NCBI GenBank assembly: GCA_964612295.1
Contig: CAZTDY010000014.1
Location: forward strand, 4,870 to 68,869
Length of the DNA stretch: 64,000 nt
Origin: CAYQJL01 sp964612295
GTDB lineage: Bacteria; Eisenbacteria; RBG-16-71-46; CAIMUX01; WJJG01
Direction of reading: 5' to 3'
Positions within the stretch are counted from its first letter, which is position 1. Every line of letters starts with the position of its first letter. Position numbers and translations under genes: made by a program. Positions 18,040 to 27,583 of the stretch are shown piece after piece. The notes beneath the pieces are model-generated. The model was not told the origin of the DNA. It worked only from the letters and a program-made list of their open reading frames with translations, and ran no database searches.

Positions 18040-18822
18040 ATGTCTTATGAATTCCTGCTGTATGAGGAGAAGGGGGCCGTCGCGACGGTCCAGATCAACC
18101 GTCCAGACAAGCTGAACGCAATCAATCAGCAGATCTTCCACGAATTGCACGCCCTCTTCGGCGAGATCGCCCTCAACGACAACGTGCGGGCCGTGATCCT
18201 GACCGGGGTGGGGGAGAAGGCGTTCGTGGCGGGGGCCGACATCGCCGAGCTGGCCCGGCTGACTCCGATCGAAGCGCAGACGCTATCCCGGTTGGGTCAG
18301 ACCGTGATGGAGGGGATCGCCCGCTGTCCCAAGCCGGTCATGGCCGCGGTCAACGGCTGGGCGTTGGGTGGCGGACTCGAACTGGCCATGTGCTGTCATT
18401 TCCGGATTGCGAGCAGCAAGGCGCGGATGGGAGTGCCCGAGGTGACCCTGGGGTTGATTCCCGGGTACGCGGGAACCCAACGACTGCCGCGGCTGGTGGG
18501 TCAGGCCTGGGCGATGCAGATGGTGACCACCGGGGATCCGATCGATGCCGAGACCGCCAAGCGGATCGGCCTCGTCAACGATGTTGTGGCCCCTGAGGAG
18601 CTCTTAGCGACCTGCGAGAAGCTGGCCGGCGCCATCGCGGCCCGCGGGCCGGTCGCCGTGCGCTTCGCGATCGAGGCCGTCAATCGCGGCTTAGACGGCA
18701 CCCTCGAGGAGGGTTCCTGGCTGGAGCAGGCCCTCTTCGGTCTCCTGTGGACGACCGACGACATGAAGGAAGGCACCGGCGCCTTCTTGGAGAAACGCAA
18801 GCCCGACTTCAAGGGCTGCTGA
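18040..18822 (+). CDS. enoyl-CoA hydratase (crotonase family)
   Basis: This 260-residue enzyme hydrates trans-2-enoyl-CoA. Crotonase signatures are present: VQINRPDKLNAIN, KAFVAGADIAELA (oxyanion hole), VNGWALGGGLELAM with the second oxyanion Gly, and PEVTLGLIPGYAGTQRLPRLVG carrying the first catalytic Glu (PEVTLG). In the second catalytic-Glu region, EVTLGLIPG is normal for short-chain hydratases. The ATG at 18040 is chosen because it is preceded by GGGGAGG; the frame extends upstream to 17965 without a ribosome-binding site. Probably works with the nearby acyl-CoA dehydrogenases. Confidence 0.92.
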   Translation: MSYEFLLYEEKGAVATVQINRPDKLNAINQQIFHELHALFGEIALNDNVRAVILTGVGEKAFVAGADIAELARLTPIEAQTLSRLGQTVMEGIARCPKPVMAAVNGWALGGGLELAMCCHFRIASSKARMGVPEVTLGLIPGYAGTQRLPRLVGQAWAMQMVTTGDPIDAETAKRIGLVNDVVAPEELLATCEKLAGAIAARGPVAVRFAIEAVNRGLDGTLEEGSWLEQALFGLLWTTDDMKEGTGAFLEKRKPDFKGC

Positions 18823-18832
18823 GAGCATACGG

Positions 18833-18915
18833 GCGAGAGTGGCGGAACTGGTAGACGCGCTGGATTTAGGATCCAGTGAGGATTCCTCGTGGGGGTTCGA
18901 GTCCCCCCTCTCGCA
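18833..18915 (+). tRNA. tRNA-Leu (anticodon UAG)
   Basis: The acceptor arms GCGAGAG (18833-18839) and CTCTCGC (18908-18914) pair fully. The anticodon stem CTGGA/TCCAG encloses a seven-base loop with TAG at 18867-18869. A long variable arm (GAGG-ATT-CCTC) marks a class II tRNA, and the T arm contains GGTTCGAGTCC. CCA is not encoded. It lies between the hydratase gene and tig. Confidence 0.96.
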
Positions 18916-19011
18916 GGTTTCCACCGCGGCCGCGCGCGGGGTCTCAAAGCCCGAGCCGCTGCCGCCCCTTCGATGCCCCTTTTCACGGGGAATTTGCCAG
19001 GAGGACTGCAG

Positions 19012-20331
19012 GTGAGAGCGGAAGTGCGAGAAACGGCGCCCCTTGAGCGGGCGCTCGACATTCGTCTCGATGAGGCGGAGGTTCGAACCTTCATCGACCA
19101 GATGGTGGACGCGTTTCGCCGGCGTCATACTCTGCCCGGGTTTCGCCCCGGCAAGGCGCCGGCCGAGGTGATCCTCAAACGATTCCACCAGGACATCGAT
19201 CAGGCGGTCGTGAGTGAACTGGTGCCCGACAGCATCCAGAAGGCCATGGCGGAACACAAAATCCGGCCGGCCGCTCCGGGAACGATCTCGAATCTCAGCT
19301 ACGAACCGCACAAACCCCTCACCTTCACGGTCACGGTCGAGATCTGGCCGACGTTTGATCTGAAGGACTACGAGGGGATGGAAGTCGATCAGCTGATCGA
19401 GGAGGTCGACGAGGCGGAGGTCGACAAGCAGATCGATTGGATTCGAGAGCAGATGGCCGAGGTGAGCCCCGTCGAGCGAGCGGCACAGGCCGGCGATGTG
19501 ATCGATGCCGAACTCGAGAGTGTCGATGAGGAGGGCACGCCGCTGCCGGGGGGCCAGAAAGAGACCACGCGTCTCGAGGCAGGGGCGGAGAATCTCCTGC
19601 CCGAGTTCCGCGAGGCCTCCCTGGGGATCACCCAGGGGGAGGTCCGGGATCTGGCCGTGACCTACCCGGAGGACTTCAACAACGAAGATCTCAAGGGTCA
19701 GACCCGTCGATATCGTTTGACCGCGAAGCAAATAGCCGAGAAGAAGTTGCCTGCCGTGGACGATGAGTTCGCACAGAGGCTTGAACCAAGCCTCGATGTG
19801 GCCGGGCTTCGGGCCAAGGTGCGGTTGCGCCTTGAATCGGAGAAGCGGCTGGCCTCGCAGGAGCGGCTGGAGCAAGCCATCGTGGACCGGCTGCTTCGCG
19901 AGAACAGTTTCGATATCCCGGAAGGTTCGGTGCGAACGGCTCTCGATCGGCTTGGGGAGAGGTTCAAGGAGGAGGGGCGAGAGGCGGATCCAGAAGAGCT
20001 GAAGAAGGCGTACCGGCCTCACATCGAACGGGCGCACAGGCGCGATCTGATTCTGGCCAAGGTGGGGGAACGGGAGGAGGTTTCGATCGGCTCCCGAGAG
20101 GTGGAAGACGAGGTCAAGCGGATCGCGAGTCAGGAGAAGCGCCAGATCGAAGAGGTAAAGAAGGACATCGGCGACTTGGGCCGATTCCGGGATTTCCTCT
20201 TCGAGCGCAGGGTGCTCGAAGCGCTCCGAGGGAAGATCAAGATTCGCGAGGTGAACGTGCCCACCGCCGCCAAGGCCGGTGTTGTGGAGCAGGGAGCTTC
20301 GCCGGCGTCCCCCGAAGGGGCGCAGGAGTAG
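19012..20331 (+). CDS. tig: trigger factor, ribosome-associated chaperone
   Basis: Trigger factor binds the ribosomal exit tunnel and shields nascent chains. The 439-residue protein has the N-terminal ribosome-binding domain with the signature GFRPGKAP, a central FKBP-like segment (GDVIDAELESVDEEG to LTAKQIAEKKLP) and a long helical C-domain. The central segment looks shortened and poorly conserved compared with active prolyl isomerases, so isomerase activity is doubtful. The GTG at 19012 is chosen because GGAGG lies 7 nt upstream; an in-frame ATG at 18973 and the longer frame run into tRNA-Leu. It heads tig-clpP-clpX-lon. Confidence 0.92.
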   Translation: MRAEVRETAPLERALDIRLDEAEVRTFIDQMVDAFRRRHTLPGFRPGKAPAEVILKRFHQDIDQAVVSELVPDSIQKAMAEHKIRPAAPGTISNLSYEPHKPLTFTVTVEIWPTFDLKDYEGMEVDQLIEEVDEAEVDKQIDWIREQMAEVSPVERAAQAGDVIDAELESVDEEGTPLPGGQKETTRLEAGAENLLPEFREASLGITQGEVRDLAVTYPEDFNNEDLKGQTRRYRLTAKQIAEKKLPAVDDEFAQRLEPSLDVAGLRAKVRLRLESEKRLASQERLEQAIVDRLLRENSFDIPEGSVRTALDRLGERFKEEGREADPEELKKAYRPHIERAHRRDLILAKVGEREEVSIGSREVEDEVKRIASQEKRQIEEVKKDIGDLGRFRDFLFERRVLEALRGKIKIREVNVPTAAKAGVVEQGASPASPEGAQE

Positions 20332-20362
20332 GCTGCACGGATGGGAAGAAGGAGTGAAGGGA

Positions 20363-21133
20363 ATGAGTGAGAAGCGCGCGTCGTCGCCACGAGAGCAGGG
20401 TAACTGGGGAGGGTTCAGTCCCTCGAGCATCGCCGGAAACCAGGACCTGCTGGCCCGGGCCGCCACCTGGCGGGCGAACCCCTACGAGGCGGCTGCCTGG
20501 CGACCGGGCGCGTTCGCGCCGCAGTCGAGTGCGGAACAGGATGCGCTGGCCTCGCTGGTACCGATCGTGGTGGAACAGTCCGCCCGCGGGGAGCGAGCCT
20601 ACGACATCTTCTCCCGCCTGCTCAGGGACCGGATCATCTTTGTCGGCACGGTCATCGACGACATCACCGCAAACCTGGTCATCGCGCAGATGCTGTTCCT
20701 CGAGGCTGAAGATCCGGATCGGGATGTGCACGTCTACATCCACTCGCCCGGCGGCGTCGTTTCAGCCGGGCTGGCCATCTACGACACGATGCAGTTCGTC
20801 AAACCGGATGTCTCGACCATCTGCATGGGGCAGGCGGCCAGCATGGGCGCGCTGCTTCTGGCGGCTGGTGCGGCAGGCAAACGATCCGCCCTGCCCCACG
20901 CGCGGGTGATGATCCATCAGCCCATGGGGGGTAGCCGCGGACAGGCGAGCGACATGCAGATCTACACCAAGGAGATTCTGACCCTGCGCGAGAAGATCAA
21001 CGAGATCCTCGCCCATCACACCGGGCAGGATCTGGCCAAGATCAAGAAGGACACCGACCGCAACTTCTTCATGTCGGCGGAAGAAGCCCAGGCTTATGGT
21101 CTTGTCGACGAGGTCATCATCAAGAAGAAGTAG
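20363..21133 (+). CDS. clpP: ATP-dependent Clp protease proteolytic subunit with long N-terminal extension
   Basis: ClpP is the serine protease barrel driven by ClpX. The catalytic Ser160 (GQAASMGALLL), His185 (MIHQPMGG) and Asp230 (DTDRNFF) are present. The core begins at about residue 55 with LVPIVVEQSARGERAYDIFSRLL, where most ClpP precursors start. Ahead of it lie about 50 extra residues rich in Ala, Ser, Trp and Gly (total 256 against about 195-207). No ATG occurs closer to the core, and the ATG at 20363 has AAGGGA upstream, so the extension looks real; it may be a propeptide removed by self-processing. Confidence 0.93.
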   Translation: MSEKRASSPREQGNWGGFSPSSIAGNQDLLARAATWRANPYEAAAWRPGAFAPQSSAEQDALASLVPIVVEQSARGERAYDIFSRLLRDRIIFVGTVIDDITANLVIAQMLFLEAEDPDRDVHVYIHSPGGVVSAGLAIYDTMQFVKPDVSTICMGQAASMGALLLAAGAAGKRSALPHARVMIHQPMGGSRGQASDMQIYTKEILTLREKINEILAHHTGQDLAKIKKDTDRNFFMSAEEAQAYGLVDEVIIKKK

Positions 21134-21255
21134 GTCCTGACGATAGGTAGGAGAGAGGGACCTTCGATGGGCAGGTCCATGCCCTCGGGCATTGCCGATT
21201 CTATGAAGGCCGAGCGGCCCCCGCACCCGATAGGTAGAGCGGCTAAGGAGAGACC

Positions 21256-22480
<1,225 letters not shown>

Positions 22481-22503
<23 letters not shown>

Positions 22504-24958
22504 GGGAGCGGTCCGCAGCCCTAAGCGGCTCACCCTCCCCGATGCGAGCACGCCGATCGCGCTGCCGGAGCGCCTTCCCTTGCTGCCACTGCGCGATGTG
22601 GTCGTGTTTCCGCATGCCACCCTGCCCCTCTTCGTCGGTCGATCGTGTTCGGTGGCCGCAGTCGAGGCCGCGGTAGGGGAGGAGAAGCTCTTCCTTGCGG
22701 TGGCGCAGCAACGGCCAGAGGTGGCCCGCCCGAAGCCGCGCGATCTTCATGAGACCGGGACGCTCTCGCGCATCGTGCAGCTCTTCCGGCTGCCGGATGG
22801 TTCCCTGCGTATCCTGATCGAAGGGCTGGCGCGGGCGCGGCTCACCGGCTTGGGCGAATCCATCGGCTACCTCCAGACTTCCTTCGACCTCCTCGATGAC
22901 GAACAGGTCGAGGAGGCGAGCGTGACATCCCTGTCGATCGAAGCGCGCCGCGAATTCCGCAGCTACGTGAAGCGAAACCGGCGGGTGGCGCCTGAAGTCG
23001 CCCTCGCGATTCAGGGGGTCCAGGATCCGGAGATGCTCTCACACAAGATCGCAGCCCACCTGCAGGCCGATGTCGCCCAAAAGCAGGAGCTGCTCGAGTG
23101 CGCGGGGCCGAGTACACGCCTGGCGGCCCTGCGGAGCTTGCTCATCGCCGATCGCGAGCAGCATCGCCGGGAAACGCAAGCCTCACAGAGGAGGACATCC
23201 CGTGGCGCCGGCGAACTTCCCGAGTCGCTCTGGGACGACGAGGATGCCCAGCCGGGAGAGGGTGGTTCCTCCTGCGGGCTGGTCGATGAACTCGACGAGC
23301 TCACCGATGCCATCGAAGCGGCCCAAATGCCGCCGGAGGTCGAGGAGCGCGCCCGCCGCGAACTTCACCGTCTCGAACGGATGGCCCCGATTTCGCCCGA
23401 GGCCACCGTCAGTCGCAGCTACATCGAGTGGCTCACCAATCTTCCGTGGACCTTCCAAACGCGCGACCGCCGCAAGCTGGCGAAGGCCAAGGACATTCTC
23501 GATGAGGATCATTACGGTCTTTGTAAGGTCAAGGAGCGCGTCCTCGAGCTGATCTCGGTCTTGAAGCTCTCGCGCGAGGTGCGCGGTCCCATCCTCTGCC
23601 TGGCGGGACCGCCGGGCGTGGGCAAGACATCGGTGGGGCGGAGCATCGCCCGCGCGCTGGGGCGACGGTTCGTGCGGATGAGCTTAGGCGGCGTCCGCGA
23701 TGAGGCGGAGATCCGGGGTCATCGCCGCACCTACATCGGCAGCCTTCCGGGACGGATCCTGCAGGCGATGCGCCGTGCGGGCAGCGTCAATCCGGTGATT
23801 CTGCTCGATGAGGTCGACAAGATGGGCACCGATCATCGCGGGGATCCCGCCGCGGCGTTGCTCGAAGTCCTGGATCCCGAGCAGAACGTGGCGTTCAATG
23901 ATCACTACGCCGAAGTGGACTACGATTTGTCGAAGGTGCTGTTCATCACCACAGCGAATCAGCTTCACGCGATCCCCGAGCCGCTGCGGGATCGGATGGA
24001 GATCATCCGGCTCCCTGGCTACACCGAGCTGGAAAAGACGCAGATTGCCCAACGGTACCTCGTGCCGAGGCAGCGCAAGGCCAACGGCCTGCGGCCGGCG
24101 GATCTCGAATTCACCGATGCGGCCGTCCAGTTCCTCATTCGCGGCTACACGCGGGAAGCCGGCGTGCGGGCGCTCGAGCAGGAGATCGCGCGGGTTTGCC
24201 GGCGGGCTGCGAAGGTCAAGGCCGGCGGCGACGACGCCGTGCTGGGTCCGAAACCGGCAGGCCGCGGTCGACCGGCTCTTCAGCTCAAGATGACGGAGAA
24301 ACTGCTGCGCAAAATGCTGGGCGCGCCGCGCCACGAGGATGTTCTGCCCGAATGCGAGAGCAGGGTGGGGATCGCCAACGGCCTGGCCTGGACCTCCACG
24401 GGGGGAGAGCTGCTCTCGATCGAAGTGGGCGCGTTCGCCGGGCGGGGGAAACTCCTTCTGACCGGTCAGCTGGGGGAGACGATGCGCGAATCGGCCCAGG
24501 CTGCGCTGTCCTACATCCGGGCCCGTCATGAAGCCCTGGGCCTGGATCCGGACTTCCACCAGCGTTTGGACCTGCACGTCCACGTGCCGGAGGGTGCGGT
24601 ACCCAAGGATGGCCCGTCGGCCGGTGTCACGATCGCGTTGGCGATGGTCTCGGTCCTGACCGGCATTCCGACGCGGGCTGACCTGGCGATGACCGGGGAG
24701 ATCACGCTTCGGGGGCAGGTTCTCACCGTGGGGGGGCTCGGCGAGAAGCTGGTGGCCGCCAAGCGGGTGGGGCTCAAGACCGTGGTCATCCCGCATGGCA
24801 ACCGGCCACAACTCCAAGACATCCCCAAGGAACTCCTGCGCGGGCTCAGCGTCGAAACCGCGCGGACTGTGGACCAGATCCTCGAGAAGGGGCTCAGCGC
24901 TCCCGTGCGGGACCTGAGGCGCACGCCTCAAGTCGATCAGCCGCCGCTGGCAGCGTAG
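22481..24958 (+). CDS. lon: ATP-dependent protease Lon
   Basis: Lon degrades misfolded and regulatory proteins. The 825 residues include the N-terminal substrate domain (LPLLPLRDVVVFPHATLPLFVGR), an AAA+ module with Walker A GPPGVGKTS near residue 375 and VILLDEVDKMG, and a protease domain with the catalytic Ser in PKDGPSAGV (about residue 712) and the Lys downstream in GEKLVAAKR. A glycine/serine/glutamate-rich insertion lies around residues 235-265. The GTG start at 22481 overlaps the end of clpX by 23 nt; no other start fits before the conserved N-domain with a better site. Normal length. Confidence 0.94.
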
Positions 24959-25128
24959 CGAGCCCCCCCCAGCGTCCGGCTCGCCGGTGCCCCGGGGCAC
25001 GGACTCCCCACTCATCATTCCCCCGAACCGAACTCCACCAGAGCCGTAAGTGACGAATCTCGACCTCGGGGACGGAGGCTATCTGATTGTGTTACAAGCG
25101 GTTACGAGGGATAAATCGGACAAGAATA

Positions 25129-25147
25129 AGCGGACTACCAGTCCGCT
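25129..25147. repeat. palindromic element AGCGGACT-N3-AGTCCGCT
   Basis: An eight-base inverted repeat with a three-base loop. The same two arms recur twice inside the glycosyltransferase gene at 63206-63272, and the 11-mer CAGTCCGCTGG is shared by all three places, which suggests a dispersed element rather than chance. Confidence 0.6.
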
Positions 25148-25198
25148 GGTTTCGACAAGGAAGATCGGCGCAAGTGAATATATTCTAACTAATTAGAC

Positions 25199-25216
25199 CT
25201 CGAACCCGGGTTCGAG
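25199..25216. repeat. 18-bp perfect palindrome CTCGAACCCGGGTTCGAG
   Basis: Perfectly self-complementary with no loop. Each half resembles a tRNA T-arm (GGTTCGA), but no acceptor, D or anticodon arm can be assembled around it, so it is not a tRNA gene. It could be an operator or a remnant. Confidence 0.5.
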
Positions 25217-25370
25217 CGCAGCGCCAGCTCCGCAGGGGAGGGGCCTGCCGCCCGCCGCAGCCGATTTCCAGACTAGGAACCTCCGTCCCGTCCAGGTAAA
25301 CTCCCCGGGCTCAATCATAATGGGGAAGGCTGTCCGCGCGCTCGGATGTGCCTGAAAGAAGGAGGATTCT

Positions 25371-26681
25371 GTGCCGTTCTCAGTTCTGGTCGGCTGTCAG
25401 TGGGGTGATGAGGGGAAGGGGAAGATCGTCGATCTGCTCGCCGAAGAGGCGGACTGGGTCGTGCGGTTTCAAGGTGGAGCGAATGCGGGACACACGGTCT
25501 ACGTGGGTTCGAAGCAAGCCATCCTGCACCTGGTGCCCACCGGCATTCTGCGCCCCACCACGCGCTGCGCGATCGGAAACGGCGTCGTCCTCGACCCTTT
25601 GGCGCTCGTGGAAGAGCTGGGCACGGTCGAGAAGCTGGGTATCGAGTACCGTGGGCGATTGGCGATCAGTCCCTTCGCGCACTTGGTGACCCCTTTGCAC
25701 AAGTCACGTGAGATCCTCAGGCACCACGACCAGGCCATCGGTACGACAAAACGCGGGATCGGCCCGGCCTACGAGGACAAGGCGTCGCGCGATGGACTTC
25801 GCGGAGAGGATCTTTGTGATCCGGGACGTTTCGCAGCGCGGCTGCGCGAAGCTTGGGAGCTGTTCCGCGGCCAGATCACGCCCGAGGGCGCGAGCGCAGT
25901 GGCCGCCGAGAACCGGCAGGCTGTCCTCTGGGAAGACTTCGATGCACTCCTGGCGGCGCTGAAACCGGCTCGGGCGCTCTTGGCCCCGATGATCGCCGAT
26001 GTGACCGATCTCCTGCTGAGCGCGGACCGGGAGGGAGCCCAGATTCTGTGCGAAGGGGCACAAGGCACCTGGCTGGACATCGACCATGGAACCTATCCCT
26101 ACGTGACGTCGTCCAACACCTGCACCGGGGGGGCTTGTACCGGCCTGGGGATCCCGCCGCAGCGCATTCAGCGCGTGATTGGCGTTGTCAAGGCCTATTG
26201 CACCCGGGTGGGCCTCGGGCCCTTTCCGACCGAGTTCGCCGGGCCCGAGGCGGACGCGTTTCGCGAACGGGCAGGGGAATTCGGCGCGACGACCGGCCGG
26301 CCCCGCCGCTGCGGCTGGTTCGACGCCGTTCTGGTCAAGCGGAGCGCTCAAATCAACGGGCTTACCGAGCTGGTCGTGACGAAGCTGGATGTTCTGGCGG
26401 GAACGGCGCCCTTGCAGCTCGCGACGGACTACCGATGGCCCGCTGAGACGGCCGGAGCCACCCCGCAGCGGTGGTTGTCGGCGTCCGCGCTGAAGCAGAT
26501 CGAGCCAGTCTATGCGGAAATGCCCGGATGGGATGAAGATCTGACCTCAGTAGACGAATTGGGTGGCCTTCCGAGCGCCGCCCGGGCATATGTAGAGCGG
26601 ATTTGCGACGAGGTGGGCGTCCAGCTGGGCCTGGTGTCGGTTGGGCCCGGACGCGATCAGGTTTTGCGAACGAAAGCTTGA
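25371..26681 (+). CDS. purA: adenylosuccinate synthetase
   Basis: PurA condenses IMP and aspartate using GTP, the first committed step to AMP. The 436-residue enzyme has GCQWGDEGKGKIVDLL, FQGGANAGHTVYV, IGTTKRGIGPAYEDKASR, EGAQGTWLDIDHGTYPYVTS and a final segment LPSAARAYVERICDEVGV. The GTG start at 25371 is behind an AAGGAGGA site. A small hairpin CTCCGC-GTA-GCGGAG (26714-26728) follows the gene but lacks a T-run. tRNA-Lys lies 102 nt downstream. Confidence 0.96.
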   Translation: MPFSVLVGCQWGDEGKGKIVDLLAEEADWVVRFQGGANAGHTVYVGSKQAILHLVPTGILRPTTRCAIGNGVVLDPLALVEELGTVEKLGIEYRGRLAISPFAHLVTPLHKSREILRHHDQAIGTTKRGIGPAYEDKASRDGLRGEDLCDPGRFAARLREAWELFRGQITPEGASAVAAENRQAVLWEDFDALLAALKPARALLAPMIADVTDLLLSADREGAQILCEGAQGTWLDIDHGTYPYVTSSNTCTGGACTGLGIPPQRIQRVIGVVKAYCTRVGLGPFPTEFAGPEADAFRERAGEFGATTGRPRRCGWFDAVLVKRSAQINGLTELVVTKLDVLAGTAPLQLATDYRWPAETAGATPQRWLSASALKQIEPVYAEMPGWDEDLTSVDELGGLPSAARAYVERICDEVGVQLGLVSVGPGRDQVLRTKA

Positions 26682-26783
26682 CCTAGGCCGACCTCTCAGT
26701 AGGATGGATTCAGCTCCGCGTAGCGGAGGGCCAACTTTCTGCGACACCCGGAGTTTGAGTGCAGGTTCGCGGGATCGGCCTTC

Positions 26784-26856
26784 GAGCCGCTAGCTCAGTC
26801 GGCAGAGCATCGGCCTTTTAAGCCGAGGGTCCTGGGTTCGAGCCCCAGGCGGCTCA
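26784..26856 (+). tRNA. tRNA-Lys (anticodon UUU)
   Basis: Acceptor arms GAGCCGC (26784-26790) and GCGGCTC (26849-26855) pair fully. The D arm has GCTCAGTCGGCAGAGC, the anticodon stem TCGGC/GCCGA encloses CTTTTAA with TTT at 26817-26819, and the T arm has CTGGGTTCGAGCCCCAG. CCA is not encoded. Confidence 0.97.
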
Positions 26857-27583
26857 CAGAACACGGTTTACGAGGTTCTCAGGGATCCCGTGCATTGAGG
26901 GGCTTGCAGAATGCAACTCCCGAAGTGAAAAATCATAAGGATCCCTGGAAAACGCGTCGAAGCTGTGCGTGTTGGGGTTTGGTCTAACCGCGTACGCCGT
27001 TGACAGGATACGGGTGGCGTGGTAGTTTGGCCCGGCTTTGCTAAGATGGGCCAATAGGACGACGATGTCTGGGGCAACGAAGAAGGTGGATCGGCCTACG
27101 GAAGTGGCCTGCATCAGCTTGCAAGCGGGTGCTCCCCTTTTTGCGTTGACACAATTCGGGACCTTTGCGATAGTGCCGCCCGAGTAGTAACCCCAGTGAT
27201 TTTGAAGGGATTATGAGCCAAACAGGGATGTTGCAAGGAGCCACAACCGAGGTGTTCTCCACCAGTGTATGGGGAGGACCCTGCTTGCTGGTTAACAGCG
27301 GGACTCAGTCAGTGGCGCTCCGGTCTTGCCCGGTTTCTGCCTGCCTCCCTCTCTGGCGTATCTCTCGTGGTCGAGATCTCTTCCCGCGTGGTTCGTTCCG
27401 GCGCGCTGCGGGGGGAGGGTTTTCTGTAGATGGTTCCGTTTGTTTCCGTTCGCTCTAGGGCTATTCCCAAGGAGGATGGCGGTGGTTGTATCACGCTTTT
27501 GGAAGCAAAGCCGCATCGGGGCGCGAGCGGCGAATATAGAGTTCCTTCGCGGTAGGCACTCTCATGTGAGGGAGGAAAAGGGC
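26857..27583. other. 727-nt intergenic region and long leader upstream of the giant gene
   Basis: No convincing protein gene is seen; short open frames on both strands lack ribosome-binding sites or recognisable sequence. Two TTGACA boxes occur (27000-27005 and 27146-27151). Only the second has a good -10 at the right distance. From there the leader to the ATG at 27584 would be about 400 nt. Late in the leader, AAGGAGG (27469-27475) directly abuts an in-frame ATG (27476), with an in-frame GTG at 27482, so an N-terminally extended product is possible. Confidence 0.6.
27146..27174 (+). promoter_or_regulatory. candidate promoter for the giant surface-protein gene
   Basis: A perfect TTGACA (27146-27151), 17-nt spacer and GATAGT (27169-27174; four of six consensus bases). 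It is the best sigma-70-like match I saw in the window and lies upstream of a gene whose codon use suggests strong expression. Confidence 0.5.

Larger units (their letters stand above)
24959..25370. other. 412-nt intergenic region between lon and purA with several palindromes
   Basis: No gene is seen. The region contains a 14-bp palindrome GTGCCCCGGGGCAC (24987-25000) close to the lon stop and a hairpin AGCGGACT-ACC-AGTCCGCT (25129-25147). It then has an AT-rich patch with GAATATATTC (25176-25185) and CTAATTAG (25189-25196), and an 18-bp perfect palindrome CTCGAACCCGGGTTCGAG (25199-25216). None has the T-run of a standard terminator. The purA promoter must be here, but I could not pick a convincing -35/-10 pair. 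Confidence 0.6.

Noticed and set aside
18691..20466. Minus-strand open frame of 591 codons opposite tig
   Set aside because: Trigger factor on plus is unambiguous and has a ribosome-binding site; the antisense frame even crosses the tRNA-Leu gene.
25138..25160. tmRNA-like 5' end (CTGGTTTCGACAAGG)
   Set aside because: No matching acceptor 3' end, tag-peptide frame or T-arm at a suitable distance; purA starts too soon.
25199..25216. T-arm-like palindrome as a tRNA gene
   Set aside because: No acceptor, D-arm or anticodon arm could be built on either strand.
27000..27047. TTGACA at 27000 with TAGTTT or TAAGAT as a promoter
   Set aside because: TAGTTT is a poor -10 at 17 nt, and TAAGAT is 36 nt away, too far.
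26854..27114. Short minus-strand open frame of 86 codons after tRNA-Lys
   Set aside because: No ribosome-binding site, no hydrophobic or conserved pattern, and it begins inside the likely leader/promoter region.
27213..27458. Plus-strand open frame of 81 codons in the giant-gene leader
   Set aside because: The possible ribosome-binding site is only about 3 nt from the ATG and the translation has no recognisable features. A leader peptide cannot be ruled out.
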